Shown piece by piece: positions 12,111 through 22,197 of a stretch of DNA of 64,000 nt (its first letter is position 1; each line of letters starts with the position of its first letter). The translations under genes and the position numbers were made by a program. The notes beneath the pieces were generated by a model. The model was not told where the DNA came from. It saw only the letters and a list, made by a program, of their open reading frames with translations, and did not search any database. Source of the DNA: Muscardinus avellanarius (lineage: Eukaryota; Chordata; Mammalia; Rodentia; Gliridae); the NCBI GenBank assembly GCA_963383645.1, contig OY726560.1, positions 88,198,093 through 88,262,092 of the forward strand. Direction: 5' to 3'.

Positions 12111-12297
12111 GGAACCCAGGGTCTTTCTACCTCTGAGCTATACCCCAGCCCTATTTTTTTATTCTTTATATTGAAACAGGGTCTCACTGAGTTGAACAGG
12201 ACCTCACTAGGTAATAGCTGAGGCTGTCTGTGGACCGCGATCCTCCTGTCTCAGCCTCCCAAATGCTGAGATTACAAACGTACGTCACCACAAACAG
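12098..12297 (-). mobile_element. B1-dID SINE, antisense
   Basis: TACTAGTGATGGAACCCAGG to CACCACAAACAGC. Near-repeats GATTATAGAGTATATTT and GATTATAGAATATATTA flank it (12053 and 12300), consistent with a target duplication. Confidence 0.87.
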
Positions 12298-12408
12298 CAG
12301 ATTATAGAATATATTACTAACATGGTAATAAATTTTCTTCTAGGCTCTATTATAATTGATGAAAGATACCTCCATAACTTGGTAACATTTTATTTATTTT
12401 TATTTATT

Positions 12409-12592
12409 TTTGGTGGTACTGGGGTTCCTGGAAACCCTTCTACCATCGGGCTACACTCCCAGACCTATTTTTATACTTTTTAATTTGGAAACAGGGTCTC
12501 TTAAGCCAGCATGGCTGGCTTTGAACCTGCGCGATCCTCCTGTCTCCGCCTCCCAAGCACGGGGATTACAAGCATGCACCACCGCGGCTGGC
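12409..12592 (-). mobile_element. B1-dID SINE, derived subfamily, antisense
   Basis: Starts GGTGGTACTGGGGTTCCTGG, the derived end. The reversed B1 half keeps TTTGAACCTGCGCGATCC. The perfect 16-bp target duplication ACTTGGTAACATTTTA is at 12377-12392 and 12593-12608. Confidence 0.95.
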
Positions 12593-12608
12593 ACTTGGTA
12601 ACATTTTA

Positions 12609-13812
12609 AAGTAAATATAGGTCAGAGGCTGTGTGTAGTGATGTGTGTGGGGTTTGGAGCTGCGCCGGCACAGCCGAGGGGAGTGGGAAAGCAGCGGTGG
12701 CGGTGTGCACAGATTAATTAAAAGAAGAATGAACTGTGATTCTTGAAGATAACTGGGCAATTTTTAAAGTATCACTTTGGTTATAGACGTTCAAGTAGAA
12801 TCAGAGGCTCTTCTTACTCCTGTGGAAATTTACACAATTTGTTGTCAGCACAGACCAGTTGACCACCATTTTAGAGGAGATACTACCCCTCTTATTTTTT
12901 TTATTACTCCTCTCATTTTTTTGGTGTCCTTGATGGCAAAAATTAAACTTGGCTGCATCATTCTGACTTGTGTTGTATTATGGGTTTTATGACAAAGTAA
13001 TGGTCTAAACTTTACACATGCTTTGCTTAAAAAAAAAAAAAAAAAAACCACCCAAAACCCAAACCAAACCATTGTGTTGAAGCTTAAACATCTTGAATGC
13101 ACAAATTGGTAACTTTACATATATATGAAGAATTCAAGAAAAGTTTCCTCAGAAGTGCACCTTTTAAGATTAGTCTTTGGAAGCAAAATGAGAAACTTTA
13201 TAGCATTTGCAGTGAATATACTAGTATATAAGCAGAACCAAAACAAAGTTGCAAAATCCAATTTAAAAAGATTTCTCTTTGGAAGCTGAAATTTCCTGTA
13301 GTAAGTTATAAATATCTGGTTATTAGACAGGGTTTTTTGTTTGTTGCTTGCTTTGGTGATTGAATTCTTAATATCTTATATGCATGAAGATAACTAGGCA
13401 TTCTGTCTTTTTGTAGATGAGAGAAAGTGAAGAGATTATATATTAGTACATAAATTTTTACATTTTCTGAATGAATGAAATTGTTTGTTTCTTTGTACTT
13501 TTTTGTTGTTAGCCAGCTTGATAACAATAGTATATGGCTTCAACTAGTAGATACTCTGCCTATATTTCTATTGCAAAATTAACAATTGTATACTTTTAAG
13601 AGCTGTATTATGTGATGAAAAATAGCTGTGGTCAATTGTGTTATTTATAGTTCAAACTCAATTTTTAGACAAAATGTTGGTATCATAATTCAAATATGTG
13701 AATCTCCATTTTTCTCAACATACCCTTTTTCTGTGTTGATATACACAAAATTTGCTTTTATTTTGTTCAGATTCTAGAATGAGTTTCCATGAGTTTTCTT
13801 AACATCTCCTAA
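12609..13812. other. Intron, no recognised feature
   Basis: Unique AT-rich sequence with a 19-bp A-tract at 13029-13047 followed by an A/C-rich stretch. 12640-12710 is GC-richer (CGGCACAGCCGAGG). No gene signal. Confidence 0.5.
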
Positions 13813-13826
13813 GAAGAATTTTATTT

Positions 13827-13985
13827 TTTATTTATTTTATTGGTGCACTGTATTCATACATCATAGTTTGATACAAACTTTTGTAGACATACATGCACAC
13901 ATCGCCCAGTCAGCCCCCACCTGATCCCCACCCCATTCTCTCCCCATCCCTCCCTCCTATGCTTGGCTTAGTGGTTGACATCTAG
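13827..13985 (-). mobile_element. L1 3' UTR end, antisense part of composite
   Basis: ATTGGTGCACTGTATTCATA through CATCGCCCAGTCAGCCCCC and TGCTTGGCTTAGTGG is the reverse of the L1 3' UTR seen in sense at 22040-22195. Confidence 0.85.
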
Positions 13986-14169
13986 TATTATAGCATTTTA
14001 TCCAAAATTAAAAATGATAATCTCACATAACAGTTTCATTTGTCTGATACCAAGCTTTTGATGACTTAAAGATAACATTTCAATATTTCTTTTTGCTTTC
14101 TTTCTTACCAGAGAATATTTTTTTTCTATTTTTTAGGTGAAACTATCATATATTTATATATTTATTTTT

Positions 14170-14862
14170 CAGAAAAAAATCTATCCTAATATGGAATATG
14201 GACTCTAGATACCTAAAACGATCTTGAAAAAGAACAAAGCTAGAAGATATATATTTTATGATTTCAAATTATATAAAGCTACAATAATTGAAACAGTGTA
14301 GTACTATTCTAAAGGCAGATATATAAACCATTGGAGTTAAATAAAAGCCTAGAGCTAAATTCTTCCCTATATTGTCAAGTTATTTTTGACAAGGTTTCCA
14401 CGAACATTTGGTGGTTGAAATAATAATCTTTTAAATAAATATTGTTGAAAAATAATAATTACATGGAAAAGAATAAAATTGGACCCTTACCTAATCCCAT
14501 ATACAAATATTAACTCAAAATTGATAAAAGACCTAAATATAAATCTTAAGACTGTAAACTTTTAGGAGAAAATCTGGGTCATAAAACCTCACAACATTGA
14601 AATTGGCAGTGATTTCTTGGATATGATTTCAATGGCACAGGCAACAGAAGAGTATACAAACTCCCTAAAAAATAAAAAAAATATTGTATATCCAAAGACA
14701 ATGTAAACAGAGTTAACAGTTACTAATAGAATGGGATAAAATATTTCCAAATGCTATATCTGAAGGTATATTAATATTCCAACTAGAAATCCTAACAATT
14801 AACAACAATAAAGGCAAACAATACCATTTAGAGATAGGTAAAAGACTAACATAAATAATGAA
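14170..14862 (+). mobile_element. Older L1 ORF2 C-terminal fragment, sense
   Basis: GAACAAAGCTAGAAGATATA, AAGCTACAATAATTGAAACA, ATTTTTGACAAGG, AAATTGGACCCTTACC, ATTAACTCAAAATTGATAAAAG and ATGGCACAGGCAACAG are ordered landmarks of the L1 ORF2 3' third. There are many stops, and it is clearly more diverged than the flanking ORF1. Confidence 0.8.
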
Positions 14863-14881
14863 TCTCCACAGATAACCAATC

Positions 14882-15842
14882 TTAGTTGTCTGTTGGATGG
14901 AAACTCTTGTTTCTCTGGTTCTGGTGTGTGTTACCTATTTCTTCTTTGTAGTTAATCTCTTTGAGTATTTTCTCTAGTGCTGGTTTTGAAGACATAAATT
15001 CCTTCAGTTTCTGTTTGTCATGGAAGCTTCTTATTTCTCCATCTAATTTGATAGAAAGTTTTACTGGGTAGGAAATTTTTGGCTGGAAGTTGTTTTCTTT
15101 CAGAGTTTGGAATATGTTAGTCCAAGCCCTTCTGGCTCTCATGACTTGGTTTGCGAAGTCTGGAGTGATTCTAATTGGTTTGCCTCTGAATGTCAGTTGG
15201 CCCTTTGTTTTTGTTGCCTTTAAGATTCTCTGCTTGGCTTCCACATTGGTCATTTTGACAATTATGTGGCGTGGGGATCCTCTTCTCCGATCCCGTCTAA
15301 AGGGAGTTCTGTAGGTTTCCTGGACCTGCATATCGACCTCTTGCTCTATGTTTGGAAAATTTTCTGCTATTACTTCCTTGAAGAGATTGTTGATCCCTTT
15401 GGTTTCACTTTCTTTTCCCTCCTCTATTCCAATTATTCTTAGGTTAGCTCTCTTAAAATGGGCCCATATTTCTTCAATATCAGATTCCTGCTGTCTGATT
15501 TTTTTTTTAATTAGAAACTATGCGTTCATTTTTGGAATGATCATCTTCTAAGATCGAGATTCTGTTCTCCATGTGGTCTAATCGGTTGTTTGTGCTTTGA
15601 ATTGAGGCCTTTACTTCATTAATTGCATCCTCTATCTCTTTTTGGCTCTCTCTGAGTTCTTTTCGAAGCACCTCTATTATTTCTACAGTTATTTTCCTGA
15701 TTTGATCTTCTAGATATCTCTGATTTTCTGTTTTATCGGGTTCTGATGTTGTGGGGTTGTGGGCACTCATTGCTCCAGTATTATTCCATTTTCCCATGAT
15801 TTCGGAAGTTTGTGCCTTCTCTGGGTTCTTCCCTTGGGTCAC
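14882..15842 (-). pseudogene. L1 ORF1 (ORF1p), one apparent frameshift
   Basis: ORF1p is the trimeric RNA-binding chaperone of the L1 ribonucleoprotein. Two minus-strand open frames cover it. 15842-15507 gives the N-terminal 111 residues, including the heptad-like coiled coil (IRKITVEIIEVLRKELRE). 15331-14882 gives the RRM and C-terminal domain (for example RRGSPRHIIVKM, LTFRGKPIRITPDF, EGEI-like LDGEIRSFHDKQ). Known-family text continues between them in the second frame. The break coincides with a 10-base T-run at 15499-15508, so one indel there explains it. The copy otherwise looks well preserved. It is a retrotransposon relic and not a host gene. Confidence 0.88.
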
Positions 15843-16576
15843 TATGACTTCACTTAAGGTGTTCTGGATCTCGAGTCTGTAGTATCTCAGACCCCACTAC
15901 TCCTTTACTGGGTTGTATCACAGATTCTCCGACCCAGAGAGTCGATAGAGGCTGCTTTAGACTGTGGGGGGTGCCAAGTTGCACGTTCTCCTATGGTGTG
16001 ATATCTCTGCCACCGCCTCTCCCCCACTGGGTCAAGTCCCAGGGAGTACAGTACTGGGATTTCTCCTCTGTGGCCCACAATTTGACTCACTATTCTTGAG
16101 TACACAGATGTAGCTGTACTTGACTCGGTGAATTTGCTGCTGCTGCTGCCGGTGGCAATATGGCACTGCTGATACGCCCTCGGCCGTGAGGCTGGCGTAT
16201 TTCTTCTTGGTTTTGATTTCCACTTGAATCCCTGCAGCGTGTGCTGAGCTCAGCCACTGGGAGCTTTAGATGCTCTCTGCGTCAAGAAATCCCGCCTGGC
16301 TGTTCCGCAGCGGCTCACCTCGGCTTGCTGTAGCTACCCGGTGAAATCGCCGCTGCCGCCCACAGTAAAGCGCTGCTGCCACGTCCTCGTGCGTGAGGCC
16401 GGTGTATCTCCTCTGTGGCTCTGAGCTCTGTTCTCAGTCCGCTTTCTCTCTGGAGCCTGGTGATTTTTTTGTTTCTCTGGCGATGGTGTTTTCTGGCTAT
16501 GAAAGGCGCTGATTTTGTGGTAATGGAGATTGGTTTTTAGCGGGGCTCTTAAGCCCCACTTTTCTCGGTTGCCATC
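15843..16576 (-). promoter_or_regulatory. L1 5' UTR with tandem-like units, antisense
   Basis: GC-rich sequence beyond the ORF1 start, ending (element 5' end) with the reverse of a GAAGATGGCAACCGAG start. Two stretches about 200 bp apart share GTGAGGCTGGCGTAT/GTGAGGCCGGTGTAT plus surrounding CTG-rich text (16090-16200 and 16320-16410), which suggests diverged promoter monomers. L1 5' UTRs carry a sense promoter, and in some species an antisense promoter. The antisense direction here is the direction of PRKG1. Confidence 0.7.
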
Positions 16577-16588
16577 TTCAAGAATTTT

Positions 16589-16837
16589 ATTGAAGTTACA
16601 GCACAGTCATGCACATAATGAGGGAAAGATAGCACATTTCTTTTTTAGGGATTGTTGCTAAACACATGAAACAATTATAATTTGTCTTTTAGCTTAAATG
16701 TTATATTTAGAATTATTTTGTAGTGACTTTAGAAAATAAAAATTATTTCTGAACTTTAAAAAATAAATATATTTTTGTTAATGTCTAATATATTATCTGT
16801 AATCCATCCACACCTCTTATAAATCTTTACTTGATTC
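16589..16837. other. Intron, no recognised feature
   Basis: Short AT-rich unique stretch. Confidence 0.45.
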
Positions 16838-17075
16838 CCAAGGCCTTTAGACTACAAAAACACTGTTAGCACAGCCTTCCTGCCACTTAGCGGCCTGGCC
16901 CCTGTCCACCTCCTAGCGCGCTCTCTCTCTCCTATCCTTCTCCTTTTTTTCTCCCTGGGTGCGTCAGCCACATAGGTCTCCTTTCTGACACTTGAACAGA
17001 TGACGTTCATTTCCACCCTGGACCTTCGCACCTGCTTCTGTCTTCTACTTAGAATGCTCTTCTCCACAGTCCCTC
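16838..17075 (+). mobile_element. L2 LINE fragment, sense
   Basis: CCCAAGGCCTTTAGAC, CTTAGCGGCCTGGCCCC, GACCTTCGCACCTGC and AGAATGCTCTTCTCC follow the order of the L2 3' region (gene-poor, Pro/Leu-rich text). Eroded. Confidence 0.6.
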
Positions 17076-17312
17076 AGTGGAGGAGACAGCTGTTGGATTC
17101 CATTATCACACAGTCCTGCGCGCAATCAGATTTCTGACCACCAATCTGAATTGCCCTGACCCATTCCATGAACTAGTACTGCTACTGCTTAAATATCGCT
17201 GGCCCATTCTATGGGGGCCACAATGTAGGAGAGCCTTTTGCTAGGTCAGTAAAACTGATGAGCATCTGTTTATAAACAGAGAATAATGTTTGGCCTTGGT
17301 TTTGAGAAGTAG
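17076..17312. other. Intron, no recognised feature
   Basis: Unique-looking sequence. Confidence 0.4.
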
Positions 17313-17405
17313 GGTTGAGGACTGTGGATATGGCTTAGTGGTGGAGCACTTGTTTGGCATGAGCATGGCCCCAGGTTCAATTCTCAATACTGCCCCCCCA
17401 AGAAA
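17313..17405 (+). mobile_element. ID SINE (tRNA-derived monomer), sense
   Basis: GGTTGAGGACTGTGGATATG, then GGCTTAGTGGTGGAGCACTT (A-box region), then CAGGTTCAATTCTCAATAC (B box GGTTCAATTC). This is the single ID unit without a B1 half, with CCCCCCAAGAAAG as the end. ID elements are Pol III SINEs of rodents. Confidence 0.85.
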
Positions 17406-18596
17406 GTAGGTGTTTTTCTACTTTTTCTTTTAATCCTAGAATTGGATTAAATTTTCCTTTAATCCTAAAATTGCCCGTTGTTATCTAAGATTGTGTAGAA
17501 AGGCATTTCTACCAAATATTTTTGTGTGTCTATTCAGGAACTCTTTCTGGAATAAATAAGTGAGGAAATAGACTTTCTAATCAATTTTCTAAAATTGAAA
17601 GCTTGGAAGAACTATTGCTATTCCTGGTATTTAATTATCTGGGGATGTTATACCTGTTAAGAGTGCTGTTCTTAAGGAAAGGCAAGATTGCCTTGTTGGC
17701 TTAAGCATTCATAAGAAGTCACACTAAATTCTTTGGGGATGCTGGAGTCAACTTACAGTGCTTACAAGATCTGCTTGTGTGATTTTCAGGAACATTGTAA
17801 GTAGGTTAACTTCTCATTGAAGGTGGCCACGCTGGGAGAATTTACACCATGGAAACTGGTGATGCTACAGGCCAGAGCCCTCCAGCCCCACCAGGGTCAA
17901 TGCACCATAATACCATTCTCTATTTTAGCTGGCTTGTCAGAGGCTGATAATTTGATAATGCCAGAGAAATGGGCCTAGTTCAAAATAACCATTTATTAGT
18001 ATTTGGATTTCAACAGAATAAATTTGGAACATAAAAGAAAATATTTTTCTAAAAGTGGATTGTCTATAGAGGCAGATAGGAAGGATAAAAAAAAATCAAG
18101 ATATTTGTACTTGCTCCTTGTATCTCCCAGGCCAGGCTCCTTGAAAATATTGTTAAAATATGTACTCTGGATTAGGGTAGATAACCACCTTCTGATACCT
18201 GTGACAGCAACTCTCCAGCTCCCATCCTTCTGGCACAGCTCAGCTGACTTTATACGTGGCTTCTTCTCTTATTTACTATGGGTTTCTTAGGCCATTTATT
18301 TGAGGGAAGAAAAACACAGAGAGGAGTTAGCTGAAGGCCTCAATTAATTATAGTCTACAACATTGGAACAAGACTAATGACAGTTGACCTAAGCTCCCAG
18401 TTCTCCATGGGAAAGGGCTTACATAAAGAGGCAGGACTTTTAGTATTACTCACTGCCAAGACCATCTTTGAGTTGGATTTGACAAAGGTACAAGATTTCT
18501 ATCTTGCTGTGAGGCAAGGTTGTGATATTTCAGATACAAAGAGTGTTATTCAGTAATACTTGTACAAAGGAAAAATAATGTTATAGGTCCTATACT
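17406..18596. other. Intron, no recognised feature
   Basis: About 1.2 kb of unique-looking intron without repeats I can name. 17820-17900 is GC-richer and could be tested for conservation. Confidence 0.5.
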
Positions 18597-18690
18597 AGTT
18601 TTTTGTGGTGTTGGAGACTGAACCCAGTGTCTCTCATATGTCACATAAGCCTACCACCACCACTGCTGAGCTGCACTCCAGCCCAGTCGT
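18597..18690 (-). mobile_element. ID SINE, antisense
   Basis: TTTTGTGGTGTTGGAGACTG, AACCCAGTGTCTC and GAGCTGCACTCCAGCCC are the reversed B box, loop and A box of a lone ID unit. It contains an inserted ACCACCACCACTG stretch. Confidence 0.75.
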
Positions 18691-19632
18691 TTTGTCTAAT
18701 GTGACTCAGGTGCCTGTATGGAAACCTTTTCGTCAGAGGCCTGATATTGAATGTTTTCCATCTAAAATGAAATTTGAAAAGCAAGAGCATCTTAAAATCT
18801 ACTTTATCTTTGATAAAGGGAAGTCTGAAGAACTCTAAAAGCTCACTGATTCATCTTTTCTGATATTTTCATAGTATAGGATAATGTTACTGTGTCTGAG
18901 GAGGGAAAGTGACTTTCTTATATTATCTTAGGATGGAGCTAATTATTCTTGTAAAAGAGCTCTTTTTCTAATCTCCCCACATGTCTATGACTTGTCTCTA
19001 AGGGAACATTATTAATATTTCCCAAAGGATATGATACCATCTGTCATAAACAAGGTGTGTTTGGGGTTAAGATACAGTCTTTATTACGTTAGAAACTATG
19101 CCCCCATTGGATGGCTTCACTCTCTGATTCAATAAAACGATGGAAGTTTTACTAATGAGAGACTGTAACACGATTTGACTAAAATATGTTTCTTAAAGGT
19201 CAAACAAAAGCTCTGACATTTGATCTTAGGGTCAGCGAAGGTGACTACAATGAGGGAAGGAGCCTTTGCAATGAAAACCATGGATGGAGACATGAAGGCT
19301 GAAGAGGAGAAAAATGAAGTTTTTCCCTTTAAGAAAAATAGAGTTTTTTTCAAATGAGAATTTAAAGAAAAAAAAGTCAAAACACTGGAAATTATGCAGC
19401 TGAAAAACTGTCAAGCTAAAGTCAAAGTCTCAGAAACAGAACTTTTGCAAGAGGAAACATTCTGAAGTTCTTAATAACTTAATACATCATCATCTTTCCT
19501 GAACTGAACATTCCTGTCGTTAGTATTTAAGCATATGCCATATGCAAGTGTCTACTGAGTAATATCGAGTGTGCAAATACTAGCTAACCAGTATTAAATG
19601 TCTAGTCATTAATTAAATGAGCAAGAGAATCT
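18691..19632. other. Intron, no recognised feature
   Basis: Unique AT-rich sequence. No gene or known repeat seen. Confidence 0.5.
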
Positions 19633-19772
19633 TTTAAATTTTTTTTGTGCTACTAGAGATTGAACCCAGGGATATTCTACATCTGAGCTACACCTCCAGC
19701 CTCATTTTTTCTTCTTTATTTTGAAACATGGTCTCATTAAGTTGCAGAGGGCCTCACTGTATAGCTAAGACT
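19633..19772 (-). mobile_element. Truncated B1-dID SINE, antisense
   Basis: The ID half and linker (TACTAGAGATTGAACCCAGG to CATGGTCTCATTAAG) are present. The copy ends after TATAGCTAAGAC, so most of the B1 half is missing. An L1 3' end begins about 25 bp later. Confidence 0.82.
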
Positions 19773-19796
19773 TTTTCACACAGCAGTTTTAAAATT

Positions 19797-20060
19797 TGAA
19801 GGAGATTCTATAGATGAGAAAATAAGGCAACCTAACTGAGAGCATGGGAGGGGGAAAGAGGGAAATTATCTAATGCACATGATGTACTTTAGCAAACAAA
19901 TGGATGTTTATCACTAAGCCAAACATGAGGAGGGAGGGGGAGGGAATGGGGTGGGAATTGGGTAAGGGCTAATTGAGTGATATGTGCATGTATATCCCCA
20001 CCATCTTGCATCCCATTAAGATGTATGAATACAGTGCACCAATAAAAAATTTAAAAACTT
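19797..20060 (+). mobile_element. L1 3' UTR end, sense (5'-truncated)
   Basis: GAAGGAGATTCTATAG aligns with 21934 of the longer L1 below. It then runs through GCACATGATGTACTTTAGC and AGCCAAACATGAGG-type text to GTGCACCAATAAAAAATT. Severely 5'-truncated. Confidence 0.9.
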
Positions 20061-20077
20061 ATATCAAAGATTTTTAA

Positions 20078-20632
20078 TATGCTTTTATTGGTGCATTGTA
20101 ATCTCACATAATAATGAAATTCACAGTGATAGGGACATACATGCACTCCGCACTTGGTGAGCTTCCCCCTGGGTCCCACTCCCTCCCCTTTCCTATGTAT
20201 GATGTTGAGACTGCCACTGGTAATTTCATATAGGTACATAGCATCAATGGAAGTGTTTCCTTCATCAAGTCTTCCTCCATCTCTCTCTTTCCTCCTTAGA
20301 ACTCCTCCATTGCCACACTGGGTTTTCTCTTCCTTTATTAGGAGTTCCTCTTGTATCTCAGTTTCTCCCTAACTTCCACATATGAGAGAATACAGATGAC
20401 TCTTCACTTTCTGTGCCTGGCTGATTTCACTTATCATTTTATTTTCTAGTTTTATCCATTTATCTGCAAATGGCATAATTTTGTTCTTCTTTATGGCTTG
20501 GTAGAATTCCATTACGTGTATACTCCATAATTTTGTAATACATTCATCTTTCGACAGAGGGTCTGGTGCCATGATTTGTGAATTGTGCTCCTATAAACAT
20601 GGACATACATGTATCACTTCAATATCCTGAAA
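20078..20632 (-). mobile_element. L1 3' end, antisense, with target duplication
   Basis: Begins with reversed tail and CTTTTATTGGTGCATTG and ends inside reversed ORF2 (20369-20572 encodes, on minus, ITKLWSIHVMEFYQAIKKNK, the ORF2 C-terminal signature). The perfect 15-bp repeat ATCAAAGATTTTTAA flanks it at 20063-20077 and 20633-20647. The insertion is 555 bp and lies at the tail of the preceding sense L1. Confidence 0.94.
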
Positions 20633-20734
20633 ATCAAAGATTTTTAAGTATAAATAAGCATTCCAATTTGAGAAAGCAATAAAGTAGAAAAAATATAATT
20701 CTCTTACCAAAGACACTGAGTCAAAATTTGGTCG

Positions 20735-22197
20735 TAATAAAAAAAGTATGATACTGGCACAAAAACATATACATAGACCGATGGAGCAGAATAGAAGACC
20801 CAGAAACAAGTCCACACACAGCCAATTGATTATTTACAAAGGACCAAAAACATATACTGGAAAAAAGTAGCCTGTTCAACAAATGGTGTTGGAAAAACTG
20901 GTTGACCATATGCAGAAAATTGGAAATTAATTCCACTTTCTCACCCTGCACAAGAGTCAACTCAAGATAGATCAAAGACTTTGAAATTAGACCAGAGAGA
21001 GACCTTGAGGCTCCTTGAAGAGGGCATAGGTCCAACACTGCAACACATAGGCACAGATAAAAACTTTCTCAACAAGACCCCAAAGGCACAACAAACTAAA
21101 AAGTGAATCAACACATGGGATTGCATGAAACTGAAGAGCTTCTGTACAGCAAAGAAACTGTCAAGAACCTCAATTGAGAGCCAACAGAATGGGAGAAAAT
21201 TTTTGCCATCTACTCTTCAGATAGAGGACTAATATCTAGAATATATAGAGAACTCAAGAAAGTCAACACTAAAAAAACAAATCATCCAATCAAAAAATGG
21301 GCAAGCGAACTAGACACTTCATGAAAGAAGAAATTCAAATGGCCAGTAAATGCGTGAAAAAAAATGCTCAATATCATTGGCAATCAGGGAGATGCAAATC
21401 AAAACTACCCTGAGGTTTCACCTTACCCCAACTAGAATGGCAACCATTCAAAACACAAACAATAACAAATGCTGGTGAGGATGTGGAGAAGTGGGAACTC
21501 TAAAACACTACTGGTGGGATTGCAAATTAGTGCAACACTTTGGAAAACAGTATGGAGGATCCTCAGAAGAATGGGAACAAATTTACCATTCGATCCAGCA
21601 ATACCACTTCTGGGTATCTACCCAAAAGGAAGAAAACAAAAATACTACCAAAATAATGCATGTGTATCTATGTTCATAGCTGCACAATTCACCATAGCCA
21701 AACTATGGAACCAGCCAAGATGTCCATCAACAGATGAATGGATTACAAAACTGTGGGATGTGTACACAATGGAATTTTACTCAGCCATAAAAAATAAAAT
21801 TGTGTTATTTTCAGGGAAATGGATGGAACCTAGGACATTATGCTAAGTGAGATTATCCAGTCGCAAAAATTAAGAAATCAGTTGTTTCCCCTAATATGTG
21901 AAAGCTAAGGAGAAATGGGTCAAAGGAGGAACTCCATGTGAAAAAGGAGATCCTATAGAGGAGCAAATAAGACAACCTAACTGTGGGGTGAGGAGGGGGG
22001 AAGAAGGAAACTCTTTAAAGCACATGATGTACTTATTCATATCTTGGTCAACTACTAAGCTAAGCATGGGAGGGAGAGATGGGAGGGAGTGGGGTGAGGA
22101 CTGGGTGAGGGCTGGCTGAGTGATGTGTGCATTTATGTCTACACAAGTTTTTTACCTCATTATTATGTATAAATACAACGCACCAATAAAAAATTAA
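20735..22197 (+). mobile_element. 5'-truncated L1, sense (ORF2 C-terminus and 3' UTR)
   Basis: Starts within ORF2 (GTATGATACTGGCACAAAAA), passes GAACAAATTTACCATTCGAT and ATGGAATTTTACTCAGCC, then the 3' UTR, and ends ACGCACCAATAAAAAATT. It is the longest L1 ORF2 piece in the window. Its clear target duplication was not found. Confidence 0.93.
21469..21846 (+). pseudogene. L1 ORF2 C-terminal remnant
   Basis: An open frame of 125 codons carrying KTLLVGLQISATLWKTVWR, FDPAIPLLGIYPKG and DEWITKLWDVYTMEFYSAIK, all hallmarks of the cysteine-rich C-terminal part of L1 reverse transcriptase protein. The upstream reverse transcriptase and endonuclease domains are absent. Not functional. Confidence 0.92.

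Larger units (their letters stand above)
13815..16588 (-). mobile_element. Composite antisense L1 insertion
   Basis: The L1 5' end (reverse of GGTTGCCATCTTC, ending about 16576) and an L1 3' end (about 13827) both lie on the minus strand. AAGAATTTTATT, at the left junction (about 13814-13825) and right junction (16577-16588), can be read as a 12-bp target duplication. On the element strand this gives AATAAAATTCTT, acceptable for L1 endonuclease. Between them are 5' UTR, ORF1, an opposed older L1 piece and unplaced sequence. ORF2 of this element is missing. The duplication is AT-rich, so a single-event reading is not certain. Confidence 0.6.

Noticed and set aside
13029..13075. Possible interstitial telomere or A-tail of a processed gene
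   Set aside because: The A-run is followed by irregular ACCCAAACC-like text, not TTAGGG units, and no processed gene precedes it.
17313..17405. Possible tRNA gene (A and B boxes present)
   Set aside because: It is an ID SINE: no cloverleaf or anticodon arm can be drawn, and it ends in a SINE-type tail.
21469..21846. Open frame that looks like a conserved protein
   Set aside because: It is the C-terminus of L1 ORF2, not a host gene.
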